Positions 46,884 through 58,713 of a DNA stretch of 64,000 nt are shown here, one piece after another. The position numbers and the translations under genes are program-made. The notes beneath the pieces were generated by a model. The model had not been told where the DNA came from. It was given only the letters and a program-made list of their open reading frames with translations, and made no database searches. This DNA comes from Anaerococcus hydrogenalis DSM 7454. GTDB taxonomy: Bacteria > Bacillota > Clostridia > Tissierellales > Peptoniphilaceae. The DNA is taken from assembly GCF_000173355.1 (NCBI RefSeq), contig NZ_ABXA01000036.1, positions 47,334 through 111,333 of the forward strand, given 5' to 3'. Numbering within the stretch: position 1 is the stretch's first letter; every line of letters begins with the position of its first letter.

Positions 46884-47315
46884 ATGGGACTTATTGATGA
46901 AAAAAATTTAACTAAAAATCAAAAAAATTTAATGGATTTAAAAATTCGTTTAATTAAGGCTGAGTTTGAATTGAATTTTTATTTAACAGGATATGAAAAT
47001 TTAAGCCAAATTTATAATGATAAAAATAAGCTTAATAGGATTTTTATGGATTCTTATATTTCATTGATGGACCATAATCCTTATGATTTTATAGAAAAAA
47101 TTGATAGGTTCAATGATTTGAGCTTATCTTATAAAACTGATGATATTAAAATTAAAAATCTTTTGAAAAGTTTGGATGATATTAAAAATCTTGATGACGA
47201 AGAAATTATAAAACAAAAGGGTAGAATAAAAAGAAGGATTAGAAAAATGGAGTTGGCAACTAGTGAAATTGAGAATGTTTTGCTTAGTTCTTTGCCAAGA
47301 AATTATTATAGTTAG
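46884..47315 (+). CDS. hypothetical helical protein
   Basis: A 143-residue, charged, probably all-helical cytoplasmic protein with AAGGAGAGG before its ATG. I recognise no family or motif. It has its own promoter and lies nine bases before a PC4/YdbC-like gene, so the two are likely co-expressed. Confidence 0.7.
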   Translation: MGLIDEKNLTKNQKNLMDLKIRLIKAEFELNFYLTGYENLSQIYNDKNKLNRIFMDSYISLMDHNPYDFIEKIDRFNDLSLSYKTDDIKIKNLLKSLDDIKNLDDEEIIKQKGRIKRRIRKMELATSEIENVLLSSLPRNYYS

Positions 47316-47323
47316 GAGTTTTT

Positions 47324-47545
47324 ATGGCGATTAAATTTGATATAATAGAAAATTTAGGTGTTCTTTCAACAAATGCCAAGGGATGGACAAAGGAATTAAA
47401 CCTTGTTTCTTGGAATGAAAGAGAACCAAAATATGACTTGAGAGATTGGAATGAAGATCATACTAGAATGAGTAAGGGAATTACTTTTACTAAGGAAGAA
47501 GCAGAAGTTTTAAAAGAAGTTTTAAAAGAAGAATTTGACGACTAA
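47324..47545 (+). CDS. YdbC/PC4-like single-stranded nucleic-acid-binding protein
   Basis: The 73-residue protein matches the bacterial YdbC group of PC4-fold proteins: NLGVLSTNAKGWTKELNLVSWN, KYDLRDWNEDHTRMSKGITFT are the typical core stretches. YdbC-type proteins form dimers that bind single-stranded DNA or RNA with little sequence preference. AGGAG precedes the ATG, and a terminator overlaps its stop. Confidence 0.8.
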   Translation: MAIKFDIIENLGVLSTNAKGWTKELNLVSWNEREPKYDLRDWNEDHTRMSKGITFTKEEAEVLKEVLKEEFDD

Positions 47546-47568
47546 GACCTAAATTTTTAGGTCTTTTA
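47545..47568 (+). terminator. Rho-independent terminator
   Basis: AGACCTAAA pairs with TTTAGGTCT around a TT loop and is followed by TTTTA; it begins at the stop of the YdbC-like gene. Confidence 0.75.
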
Positions 47569-47587
47569 TAAATTGTAAGGAAGTTTT

Positions 47588-48646
47588 ATGATATATTTTG
47601 ATTATGCAGCTACATCCATAAAAAGAAAAGAAATTTTAAAAGATATTTTTGATAATATGGAAAATTTTGATGGAAATCCTGATTCTTTACATGCCTTGGG
47701 AAGGTATGGCAAAAAAGTTTTGGAAGATTCTAGGGTAGAAATTGCAAAATCTATTAATGCAAAGCCAGACAATATAATTTTTACAGCATCTGCAAGCGAG
47801 GCAAATAATACAATTTTGTCAAATTTTAAGGATGATCTTGTTATTACTTCAAAAATAGAACATGATTCTATTTTAAATACTGTAAATAAGGATAAGACAA
47901 TTTTTCTTAGTGTTGATAAGGATGGATTTTTTTCTCTTGATGAATTGAAAGAAAAACTTACAGATGAGGTAAAATTGGTTTCTTTGATGTTTGTAAATAA
48001 TGAAATAGGAGCAATCGAGCCTGTCTATGAGATTGGTGAATTTTTAAAAGACAAGGATGTATTTTTTCATGTAGATTGCGTTCAAGCCTATTCTCATATT
48101 GATATTGATGTAGAAAAACTTCATTGCAATTCACTTTCCCTTTCAGGCCATAAAATTGGTGGGATAAATTCTTTTGGTGTTCTTTATTGCAATAAAAAAA
48201 TAGAACCCTTTATAAAAGGTGGGGAGCAAGAAAAAGATAGGCGAGCTGGAACTTCCTTTACAATGGGGGCCTATTCTATGGCAAAAGCCTTCCCAAAAGC
48301 ATATAGTGAAAGAGAAAAAATTAAAGAATTAAAATCTTATTTTGTAGAAAAATTAAAAGAATCAAATTTCTTATATGAAATAAATGGAAGTTTGGAAAAT
48401 TCAACTGACCATATATTAAATTTATATTTTCCAAAAGTTAAAAATGAACTTCTTCTTACATATTTAGATATGAATGGAATTTGCATTTCTGTAGGATCTG
48501 CTTGTAGGGCAGGAAGCGTTGAGGCAAGTAATGTTATAAAAAATATGTATGATGAGGACAGGGCGAGACATTCTGTAAGATTTTCTTTTGGTTTTACTAA
48601 TACAAAAAAAGATATTGATTATACATTTGAAGTTTTAAAAAATTAA
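47588..48646 (+). CDS. cysteine desulfurase, NifS/IscS class
   Basis: This PLP enzyme takes sulfur from cysteine. It has YFDYAATS at the N-terminus, the PLP-lysine in SLSGHKIGG, and the sulfur-carrying cysteine in SVGSACRAGS. The 352-residue length is slightly short for the class. It lies nine bases before mnmA, so it probably supplies sulfur for tRNA thiolation rather than (or as well as) iron-sulfur assembly. AAGGAAG precedes the ATG. Confidence 0.92.
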   Translation: MIYFDYAATSIKRKEILKDIFDNMENFDGNPDSLHALGRYGKKVLEDSRVEIAKSINAKPDNIIFTASASEANNTILSNFKDDLVITSKIEHDSILNTVNKDKTIFLSVDKDGFFSLDELKEKLTDEVKLVSLMFVNNEIGAIEPVYEIGEFLKDKDVFFHVDCVQAYSHIDIDVEKLHCNSLSLSGHKIGGINSFGVLYCNKKIEPFIKGGEQEKDRRAGTSFTMGAYSMAKAFPKAYSEREKIKELKSYFVEKLKESNFLYEINGSLENSTDHILNLYFPKVKNELLLTYLDMNGICISVGSACRAGSVEASNVIKNMYDEDRARHSVRFSFGFTNTKKDIDYTFEVLKN

Positions 48647-48655
48647 GGGGAATAG

Positions 48656-51205
<2,550 letters not shown>

Positions 51206-51278
51206 CTTTTATCCTTTAACATTGAAGCAGAAAATCCAAACAAATAAGTTAAAACAAGCATACATTAGTAAAATAAAA

Positions 51279-51290
51279 ATTTGTACAAAT
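51279..51290. promoter_or_regulatory. palindrome ATTTGTACAAAT upstream of scrB
   Basis: A perfect 12-base palindrome lies 74 bases upstream of the scrB start in a 211-base gene-free stretch (51206-51416). It may be the operator of a sugar repressor; none is encoded nearby. Confidence 0.4.
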
Positions 51291-51416
51291 ATTAAACTTG
51301 CACAAAGGATCTTTCATTTATTTTTATTTAATTTCAACTAATAATTTTATTTGCTATATTTAATACTATTTTTAAAAGTTGACCTTATAAATTTGGGTTT
51401 TTGTTCTTTATGATTT

Positions 51417-52601
51417 CTAATTAAAATAATAAATTGAATCTAAAACTTCCTCTAAACTTGTAACTCCCTCTAGAACTTTTTTTATCCCATTATAAGTCAT
51501 AGATTTAAAATTCTTTTTCTTATTTAATAAGTCCAAATCATTTTTGCTAAAATTTTTATTGTCAAAAAAAAGCTCCTTGTAATCCTCATCAAAATCTACT
51601 ATCTCTTCAACTGCCTCCCTTCCTAAATATCCATCGTGACATTTATCACAAGAGGATGGCTTATAAATATAAGTTTCTTTATCTATATCAAAATAATTTT
51701 TTATAAAATTATATTCTTTGTTTGAAATTTTTCTTTTCTTCTTACATGAGCAAAGTTTTCTAACAAGTCTTTGACTTGCAAGAGTATTTACAGCTTGTTT
51801 TATAAGATAATCTTCAACTGACAAATCACGAAGTCTATTTATAGAGGCAAAACTATTATTGGTATGAAGGGTTGTTAAAACCAAATGTCCAGTTATAGCA
51901 GCTCTCACTGCCATTTTTGCAGTTTCATCATCTCTAATTTCTCCAAGCATAATAATATCTGGGTCTTGTCTTAAAATTGACCTTAGAGCATTTTGAAAAC
52001 TTAGACCAATTTTTTCATTGACTGATATTTGATTTATGCCCAAGATATTTATCTCTACAGGATCTTCAATACTAATAATATTACTTTTTTCATCGTTTAA
52101 TTTATTTAATAGAGAATAAAGCGAAGTAGATTTTCCAGAACCTGTTGGGCCTGAAAAAATTATCATGCCTGATTTATTTTTAATAGCTTTTTGTAAAATC
52201 TCCTTTGACCTATCAGAAAAACCCAATAAATTTTGAGATTTTTTAAAATTTTCTATAGAAAGAATCCTTAAAACTAATTTTTCACCAACAACTGTATTTA
52301 AAGTTGATATTCTAAAATCTATATGAGGAAATTTTTCTAATTTTAAATATCCATCTTGGGGTCTTCTTTTTTCTGATATATCAAGTTTTGAAGATAATTT
52401 TATCCTTGTCAAAAGTTTAATATAAGAAGGATAATCCATCTCGGTGATATTTCTAAGTTTTCCGTCAATTCTAAATCTGATTCTTGAAAAATTTTTATCC
52501 ATAGGCTCAAGGTGGATGTCACTAGCGTTTAAAGTTAGAGCTTTTGTAACAAGATTATTAATATATAAGTCAATGTTGGAATTTATCAAATTATTATCCA
52601 T
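51417..52601 (-). CDS. type II secretion/type IV pilus assembly ATPase (GspE/PilB/ComGA-like), orphan
   Basis: The 394-residue protein has the N-terminal SDIHLEP motif, Walker A GPTGSGKS, the Asp/Walker B region MLGEIRDDETAKMAVRAAITGHLVLTTLHTN with His boxes, and a tetracysteine zinc site (CSC...CDKCHDGYLG). Such ATPases power pilus or pseudopilus assembly, including DNA-uptake pili. It is short, lacking the usual N1 domain, and resembles ComGA in size. No platform protein or pilin gene is in the window. The ATG at 52601 shares a base with the comM stop, so it is translated with comM, a gene tied to transformation. Confidence 0.85.
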   Translation of the reverse strand: MDNNLINSNIDLYINNLVTKALTLNASDIHLEPMDKNFSRIRFRIDGKLRNITEMDYPSYIKLLTRIKLSSKLDISEKRRPQDGYLKLEKFPHIDFRISTLNTVVGEKLVLRILSIENFKKSQNLLGFSDRSKEILQKAIKNKSGMIIFSGPTGSGKSTSLYSLLNKLNDEKSNIISIEDPVEINILGINQISVNEKIGLSFQNALRSILRQDPDIIMLGEIRDDETAKMAVRAAITGHLVLTTLHTNNSFASINRLRDLSVEDYLIKQAVNTLASQRLVRKLCSCKKKRKISNKEYNFIKNYFDIDKETYIYKPSSCDKCHDGYLGREAVEEIVDFDEDYKELFFDNKNFSKNDLDLLNKKKNFKSMTYNGIKKVLEGVTSLEEVLDSIYYFN

Positions 52602-54130
52602 CACACACTCCAATATTTATCATCCAAAGACCTATATCTTATAGCCTCTAATAAATGTTTAGGCTCTATATTTTCACTATTTTCAAGGTCTGCAATTGTT
52701 CTACTCATTTTTATAATTTTATTGTAAGATCTTACAGAAAAGTTATATTTATCAAAAGCTTTTTGCCCAAGAGCCTTTACATTTTTATCAAGTTTTATAT
52801 ATTTTTTCATAAGCCTTGTCGATAAGGCTCCATTGGTAGAAATTTCTTCATCTTCATATCTTTTATTTTGAATTTCTCTTGCTCTTTGAACCTCATCTTT
52901 CATTTCTTTTGATGATTTTGTTTTTATATTATCATCCAAATCTTTATACTTTACAGGTTTTATTTCTATGTGAATATCAATCCTATCTAAAATTGGAGAA
53001 GATAATTTTGATAAATACCTCCTAATTTCATTTTGAGAGCAGGTACATTCCTTCAAAGGATTTCCATAATTTCCGCAAGGACAAGGATTCATTGCAGCAA
53101 TAAGAATAAAATCTGCTGGATATTTTATGCTAGCCATTGACCTTGAAATATTTATCTCCTTATTTTCCAAGGGCTCTCTCAAAGCTTCTATAGTTTTTTT
53201 AGAAAATTCTGGAAATTCATCTAAAAACAAAACTCCCTTGTGGGCAAGGGTAATCTCTCCTGCCTTTGGAATATTTGCTCCTCCTCCAATCAAAGAAACT
53301 TCACTTGCTGAATGGTGAGGAGACCTGAAAGGTCTATTATTTATTAATTTTCCGCTTTCAAGTAGTCCCATTACTGAATAAATTTTTGTAACTTCAACTT
53401 TTTCTTCAAAATCCATATCGGGTAGGATTGAAGGCAAATGTTTGGCTGAAAAAGTTTTTCCACTTCCTGGTGGACCAATCATTAATAAGTTATGACCACC
53501 GGCTGCTGCAATTTGTAGGGCTCTTTTTAAGGAATCTTGACCCTTTATGTCAGAAAAATCATAAGGATATGTAATATTTTCGCTTATATTTGATAATTTT
53601 ATTTTATAAGGAGATTTTTTTGTATTTTCATTAAGAAATGAAACTAATTCTTCCAAATTTATAAATGGAAAAATATTACAATCTTTAATTATGGCACATT
53701 CATCCTTATTAGAATCTGAAATTATAAAATTTTTAAAGCCCTTTTCTCTCATAGAAATTACCATGGCAAGGGCACCTTTTATAGGGACAATTCTTCCATC
53801 TAGCGATAGTTCTCCTATAAAAATAAAATCATCTTTTGAATTTTCAATCACTCCCATACTTTTTAAAAGAGAAATAGCAATTGGTAAATCAAGCTGGGTT
53901 CCTTCTTTTTTTATATCAGCAGGGGATAAATTTATGGTAATTCTTCCTTGGGGAAATTTAAAACCAGAATTAATTAGGGCAACCCTAATCCTATCTTTGG
54001 ATTCTTTTATAGCTGAATCGGGAAGGCCAACTATATTAAATGCTGGCATCCCTGATGTTATATCAGATTCAACTTCGATTGCCTTTCCATCAAGGCCCAA
54101 AAGAGTGACTGTATTTGTTTTTGAATACAT
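52601..54130 (-). CDS. comM: ComM/YifB-like Mg-chelatase-family AAA ATPase
   Basis: The 509-residue protein has an N-terminal Lon-protease-like fold (VTLLGLDGKAIEVESDITSGMPAFNIVGLPD), Walker A GPPGSGKT, Walker B FLDEFPEF and a small cysteine cluster CPCGNYGNPLKECTCS. In competent bacteria ComM is a helicase-like hexamer that promotes branch migration of incoming DNA. It is followed by the orphan pilus ATPase on the same strand. The ATG at 54130 lies one base after the end of the pseudouridine synthase gene upstream. Confidence 0.92.
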   Translation of the reverse strand: MYSKTNTVTLLGLDGKAIEVESDITSGMPAFNIVGLPDSAIKESKDRIRVALINSGFKFPQGRITINLSPADIKKEGTQLDLPIAISLLKSMGVIENSKDDFIFIGELSLDGRIVPIKGALAMVISMREKGFKNFIISDSNKDECAIIKDCNIFPFINLEELVSFLNENTKKSPYKIKLSNISENITYPYDFSDIKGQDSLKRALQIAAAGGHNLLMIGPPGSGKTFSAKHLPSILPDMDFEEKVEVTKIYSVMGLLESGKLINNRPFRSPHHSASEVSLIGGGANIPKAGEITLAHKGVLFLDEFPEFSKKTIEALREPLENKEINISRSMASIKYPADFILIAAMNPCPCGNYGNPLKECTCSQNEIRRYLSKLSSPILDRIDIHIEIKPVKYKDLDDNIKTKSSKEMKDEVQRAREIQNKRYEDEEISTNGALSTRLMKKYIKLDKNVKALGQKAFDKYNFSVRSYNKIIKMSRTIADLENSENIEPKHLLEAIRYRSLDDKYWSV

Positions 54131-54131
54131 T

Positions 54132-55031
54132 TTATTCTCCTAATCCTAAAACTTTTTGATATTTTTTAAAATCTTCATGAACATCAGCTTCAAATTCTCT
54201 ATAAACTCCATCTTTATCGGTAAATCCCAATTTGTGACAATGAAGTAGTTGGTGGTCAAGATTAAATTTATGTTTTACATTTCCATAAACTGGATCTCCG
54301 AGAAGGGGATGGTTAATATGGGTCATGTGGACTCTTATTTGGTGAGTTCTTCCTGTAAGAATTTTTATTTTTACAAGGGAATAACCATCATTTTCACTTA
54401 AAACTTCATATTTACTTATAGCATCCCTTCCACTATTTCTCACTGCCATTTTTCTGCGATTATTTGGATCTCTATCCATAAAGGTATGAATTTCTCCAGA
54501 TTTTTTTTTGAAAATTCCATTACAAATTGCCAAATATTCCTTGTCAATTTTTCTTGTTTCAAAAAGATTTTTTAAAAATTTGTAAGATGAATTACTTTTT
54601 GCAATTACCATAAGGCCTGTTGTATCCTTATCAAGCCTGTGGACAATGCCTGGTCTGTCATCGCCTCCTATATGGGATAAATTATTGTAGCCAAAATGAT
54701 ATAAAAGTCCATTTACCAAAGTCCCACTTACTATTGATCCTGCAGGATGGACAATTACATTTTCATCCTTATCAATAATTGCATAGTCTTTATTTTCATA
54801 AACAATTTTTAAATCCATTTTTTCAGCTTCAATTTTTGCCCTTTCAAATAAGTCATCTGAAATTTCAATTTCATCTTCCAAAATTAATTTATAGGAAGGT
54901 TTTATTTTTTTATTATTTACTTTTATTTTTTTTTCCTTGATAAAATCTTTTATTTTTTCTCTAGGAATTTCTTCAAAAATATCAGATAAATATTTATCAA
55001 GTCTTATTTCTTTATTTGCTTTAATTTTCAT
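54132..55031 (-). CDS. RluA-family pseudouridine synthase (RluD-like)
   Basis: Residues 1-70 form an S4 RNA-binding domain (RLDKYLSDIF...KKIKVNNKKIKPSYKL), and the catalytic domain has the family motif RPGIVHRLDKDTTGL with the nucleophile Asp. TGRTHQIRVHM and HPLLGDPVYG are further RluA signatures. Length is 299 residues. It probably modifies 23S rRNA; RluD is the best guess for a protein of this layout. It is the first gene of the minus-strand run with comM and the pilus ATPase. Confidence 0.9.
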   Translation of the reverse strand: MKIKANKEIRLDKYLSDIFEEIPREKIKDFIKEKKIKVNNKKIKPSYKLILEDEIEISDDLFERAKIEAEKMDLKIVYENKDYAIIDKDENVIVHPAGSIVSGTLVNGLLYHFGYNNLSHIGGDDRPGIVHRLDKDTTGLMVIAKSNSSYKFLKNLFETRKIDKEYLAICNGIFKKKSGEIHTFMDRDPNNRRKMAVRNSGRDAISKYEVLSENDGYSLVKIKILTGRTHQIRVHMTHINHPLLGDPVYGNVKHKFNLDHQLLHCHKLGFTDKDGVYREFEADVHEDFKKYQKVLGLGE

Positions 55032-55115
55032 ACTTAAATTATAGCATTTGGGAAAAATATATACAAAAAGTAAAAATATTTGCAGATAGCTTTTTTATTT
55101 CAATATCTTTACTTG

Positions 55116-55124
55116 TGGTATAAT
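55116..55124 (+). promoter_or_regulatory. extended -10 promoter of the uppS operon
   Basis: TGGTATAAT is an extended -10 box about 30 bases before the uppS start codon; the -35 region is weak. Confidence 0.6.
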
Positions 55125-55154
55125 CTTATAGAGATTATTTTAGAAGGAAGGCTT

Positions 55155-55859
55155 ATGAAAGAAAAAGAATTAAACCACCTTGCTATTATTCTTGATGGAA
55201 ATGGTAGGTGGGCAAAAAATAAAAATATGCCAAGATCTATGGGCCATAAAGAAGGTTCTGAAAATGTAGTTGATATTGCCCTTTATGCAAAGGAAAAAGG
55301 TATAAAATATTTAACTCTTTATGCATTTTCTACAGAAAATTGGAAAAGACCCAAGATTGAAGTCAATTATTTGATGAAATTATTGGCAAAATTTATAAAA
55401 GATAAGACAAAATTACTTATGGAAAATGAAGTAAAATTAAATATAATTGGAGATATATCAAAACTTCCAGAAAAAACAATGAGGGCTTGTCTTGATGTTT
55501 GTGAACTAACAAAAAACAATGACCAACTTGTTTTGAATATGGCCATAAATTATGGTGGCCGTAGTGAAATTGTAAAAGCTTTTAAGGATATGGCAAAAGA
55601 TGGAATAGATTTTGAAAAAATTGATGAAGATGATATTTCAAACTATCTTTATACTAAAAATATGCCAGATCCAGATCTTTTAATTAGAACAGGAGGAGAT
55701 CTTAGAATTTCTAATTTTTTGATTTATCAAATGGCTTATACGGAATATTATTTTACTGATGTTTTATGGCCTGATTTTTCCAAAAAAGATTTGGATAAGG
55801 CTGTTGACTCTTTTTATGGAAGAGATAGAAGGTATGGTGGATTAAATGAACCTAGCTAA
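55155..55859 (+). CDS. uppS: undecaprenyl diphosphate synthase
   Basis: UppS makes the C55 lipid carrier for peptidoglycan. The protein of 234 residues begins with HLAIILDGNGRWAKN, which has the catalytic Asp, and shows TLYAFSTENWKRP, INYGGRSEIV and PDLLIRTGGDLRISNFL. I use the ATG at 55155 because GAAGGAAGG precedes it; the longer frame upstream has a hydrophobic leader made of promoter sequence. Its end overlaps cdsA by 14 bases. Confidence 0.95.
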   Translation: MKEKELNHLAIILDGNGRWAKNKNMPRSMGHKEGSENVVDIALYAKEKGIKYLTLYAFSTENWKRPKIEVNYLMKLLAKFIKDKTKLLMENEVKLNIIGDISKLPEKTMRACLDVCELTKNNDQLVLNMAINYGGRSEIVKAFKDMAKDGIDFEKIDEDDISNYLYTKNMPDPDLLIRTGGDLRISNFLIYQMAYTEYYFTDVLWPDFSKKDLDKAVDSFYGRDRRYGGLNEPS

Positions 55860-56622
55860 AAGATTATTTGGTGGAAGTCTTATTTTAATTGTCCTAATAT
55901 TAATTACTTATTTTGGAAGACCAAGTTTTGCTATTGGTTTTACAATCTTTTCAAGTATTGCTTGTATTGAGCTAATTAGGGCCTTAAGAAATATTTCCTA
56001 CAATGTTCCAAAAAGATTTGCCCTTGTTGTAAATGCCTTTTTGATGTTTAATGCATATTTTGGTGAGGATAAAATATTTATTATTGGAATTGTTACTATA
56101 ATGATTTCAATTTTTGTATTTATGATCTTTAATAAGAAATTTCAAATGCAAGACTTTTTTGCCTTGTTATTTGTCATAACTTATATTTCAATTTTTATGT
56201 CAAATGCTGTAATGATTGTTGATAAGAGATATTTATATATGCTTTATATTATAGCATGGGGATCAGATACTTTTGCCTATCTTACAGGAGTTAGCATTGG
56301 CAAACACAAGATAAAATCTTTGGAAGAAATTTCTCCTAATAAAACCATAGAAGGATTTGTTGGGGGAGTTTGTGGTGCAGTTTTATTGAATTTAATTTAT
56401 GTAAACTTTTCAGGTCTTGATAAAAATATTATTATGGTAATAATTTTCACTGTAGTTTCTGCTATTTTATCAGAAACTGGAGATTTGGTTGCATCATTTA
56501 TTAAAAGAAAATGTGGTATTAAAGACTATGGGGACTTAATTCCTGGACACGGAGGAATTTTGGATAGGTTTGATTCAATATTATTTATTAGTCCTTGTAT
56601 GTTTTTATTTACAATTATATAA
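55846..56622 (+). CDS. cdsA: phosphatidate cytidylyltransferase
   Basis: The integral membrane enzyme makes CDP-diacylglycerol from phosphatidic acid and CTP. It has about seven membrane helices and the family C-terminal signature SFIKRKCGIKDYGDLIPGHGG followed by LDRFDS. Length is 258 residues. It lies between uppS and rseP. The dxr gene commonly found after cdsA is absent here. Confidence 0.93.
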   Translation: MNLAKRLFGGSLILIVLILITYFGRPSFAIGFTIFSSIACIELIRALRNISYNVPKRFALVVNAFLMFNAYFGEDKIFIIGIVTIMISIFVFMIFNKKFQMQDFFALLFVITYISIFMSNAVMIVDKRYLYMLYIIAWGSDTFAYLTGVSIGKHKIKSLEEISPNKTIEGFVGGVCGAVLLNLIYVNFSGLDKNIIMVIIFTVVSAILSETGDLVASFIKRKCGIKDYGDLIPGHGGILDRFDSILFISPCMFLFTII

Positions 56623-56631
56623 AGGAGAAAG

Positions 56632-57645
56632 ATGAAGTCAGTTATTATATCGATAGTAATGTTCTTATTTTTGATTTTAATTCATGAATTTGGACATTTT
56701 ATTGTTGCAAAAAAAAGTGGAATAAAGGTAAATGAATTTGCCATAGGTATGGGTCCTAAAATTTTTTCAAAACAAAAGGGTGAAACCTTGTACTCTATAA
56801 ATTTATTTCCTATTGGTGGATATTGTGCTATGGAAGGCGAGGATAATGAAAGTGATGATGAAAGATCATTTGACAAGGCACCTGCTTACAAAAGATTTTT
56901 AACAATTCTTGCAGGACCTTTGACAAATTTAATTTTTGCAGGTCTCTTATTTTCTTTGGTTTCATTTAATACAGGAAAACCATCAAAGATAGTTGGAGAA
57001 TTTACTGAAAATTCACCAATTAAGAGTCAAGGATTTAAGGTTAATGATGAAATTTTAAAAATTAATAATAAGGAGATAAAAGAATTTTCAGATATTTCAA
57101 AAAATTTGGAAGATTTTTATAAAAATCACAATAAAAACGATGAAATTTCCCTTACGGTTAAAAGAAATAATAAGGAAGTTGAAAAAAATGTGAGGGTAAA
57201 ATTTGAAGGAAAAAGGCCTATACTTGGTTTTATTCCAAAAAATCAAAAAGTAGGATTTTTTGAAGCAATTGTGATTGGAATAAAACAAGTAGGCTCTATG
57301 ATTTCTATGATGGTCCTTGTTTTAAAAAGTTTATTTACAGGTCAGTTAGGTTTTTCAGCCCTTTCAGGACCTGTTGGCGTTGTAAAAGAAATGGGAAGGC
57401 AAGCAAATCTTGGAATTATGAACCTGATTTTCTTTTTGGGCTATATTAGTGTAAATTTAGGATTTTTCAACCTACTTCCAATACCTGCCCTTGATGGTTC
57501 AAAGATTTTCACATCATTATTTGAAATGATTACTAAAAAAAGAGTGAATAAAAAAATTGAAGAGAAATTTACAATTGGAGGATTTATTCTCTTATTGGGA
57601 TTAATCCTTTTAGTTACAATTAAAGATTTAATTAATTTATTTTAA
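56632..57645 (+). CDS. rseP: site-2 intramembrane metalloprotease, RseP/RasP
   Basis: The 337-residue protein has the zinc motif HEFGH in the first helix, a PDZ domain at about 115-190, and the second metal motif in LLPIPALDGSK within the third helix. Such proteases cut anti-sigma factors and leftover signal peptides in the membrane. AAGGAG precedes the ATG, and the next gene ispG starts 10 bases after the stop. Confidence 0.94.
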   Translation: MKSVIISIVMFLFLILIHEFGHFIVAKKSGIKVNEFAIGMGPKIFSKQKGETLYSINLFPIGGYCAMEGEDNESDDERSFDKAPAYKRFLTILAGPLTNLIFAGLLFSLVSFNTGKPSKIVGEFTENSPIKSQGFKVNDEILKINNKEIKEFSDISKNLEDFYKNHNKNDEISLTVKRNNKEVEKNVRVKFEGKRPILGFIPKNQKVGFFEAIVIGIKQVGSMISMMVLVLKSLFTGQLGFSALSGPVGVVKEMGRQANLGIMNLIFFLGYISVNLGFFNLLPIPALDGSKIFTSLFEMITKKRVNKKIEEKFTIGGFILLLGLILLVTIKDLINLF

Positions 57646-57655
57646 GGAGTAAAAA

Positions 57656-58713
57656 TTGAAAAAAACTAGAAAAGTATATGTAGGAGATGTAGCCATAGGA
57701 GGAGGATCTCCTATTTCTATCCAATCAATGACAACAAAAGAAACAAAAAACATTGAAGAAGTTGTAAAACAAATCAACGATTTTGAAAAGGCAGGCTGTG
57801 ATATTTCAAGATCTGCCATAAACTCTCTTGAAGATGCAAGAGCAATTTCTGAAATAAAAAAAGAACGAATCTTCCTTTTGTAGCAGACATACAATTTGAT
57901 TATAAGCTTGCCATAGCTGCAGTTGAAAATGGCTGTGATTGTTTAAGAATAAATCCAGGAAATATTGGTGGGGCTGATAAGGTTAAGATTTTAGTTGAAA
58001 AATGTAAGGAGAAAAATATTCCTATAAGAATTGGAGTAAACTCAGGATCTGTTCATAAGGATATGATTGAAAAATATCATGGAGTAAATGTAGATAGCCT
58101 AGTTTATTCTGCCCTTGAAGAAGTAAAAGTTTTAGAAGATTTAGACTTTTACGACATTGTTATTTCAATTAAATCATCAGATGTAAATACAATGATTGAT
58201 GTAAATAGAAAAATTTCATCTCTTTGCGATTATCCACTCCATTTGGGAGTTACAGAAGCAGGACCTCTTTATCAAGCCTTGGTAAAATCATCAATAGGAA
58301 TGGGATCACTTTTAAAAGATGGAATTGGAGATACAATAAGGGTTTCAATAACAGGAGATCCAGTACAAGAAGTAAAAGCTGGAAAAACTATTTTAAAATC
58401 TTTGGGACTTAGACGTGATGGAATTGATTTGGTTTCATGTCCAACTTGTTCAAGAACAAGCGTAAATTTAGATGAAATTGTAAATGAAGCAAGTGATAGA
58501 CTTGATGAATTAAATTTAAATTTAAAAGTAGCTATAATGGGTTGTCCTGTCAATGGACCAGGTGAAGCAAAAGAAGCAGATTATGGAATTGCTTGTGCCA
58601 AAGGGTACGGATTTTTATTTAAAAAAGGCATTACTATTAAAAAGGTAAAACAAGAAGAAATAGTAGACAGTCTAATTGAAGAAATTTTGAAAGATGAGAA
58701 AAATGAAAATTAG
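57656..58713 (+). CDS. ispG: 4-hydroxy-3-methylbut-2-en-1-yl diphosphate synthase (frame break at 57856)
   Basis: IspG is the iron-sulfur enzyme of the MEP isoprenoid pathway. The TTG at 57656 follows AAGGAGT and gives KKTRKVYVGDVAIGGGSPISIQSMT, the standard start. Adding one A to the seven-A run at 57856-57862 joins this to RTNLPFVADIQFDYKLA and the rest. The [4Fe-4S] cysteines are in SCPTCSRT and MGCPVNGPGEA. Corrected length is about 352 residues. Its end overlaps the polC start. The gene feeds UppS with precursors in the same operon. Confidence 0.93.
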
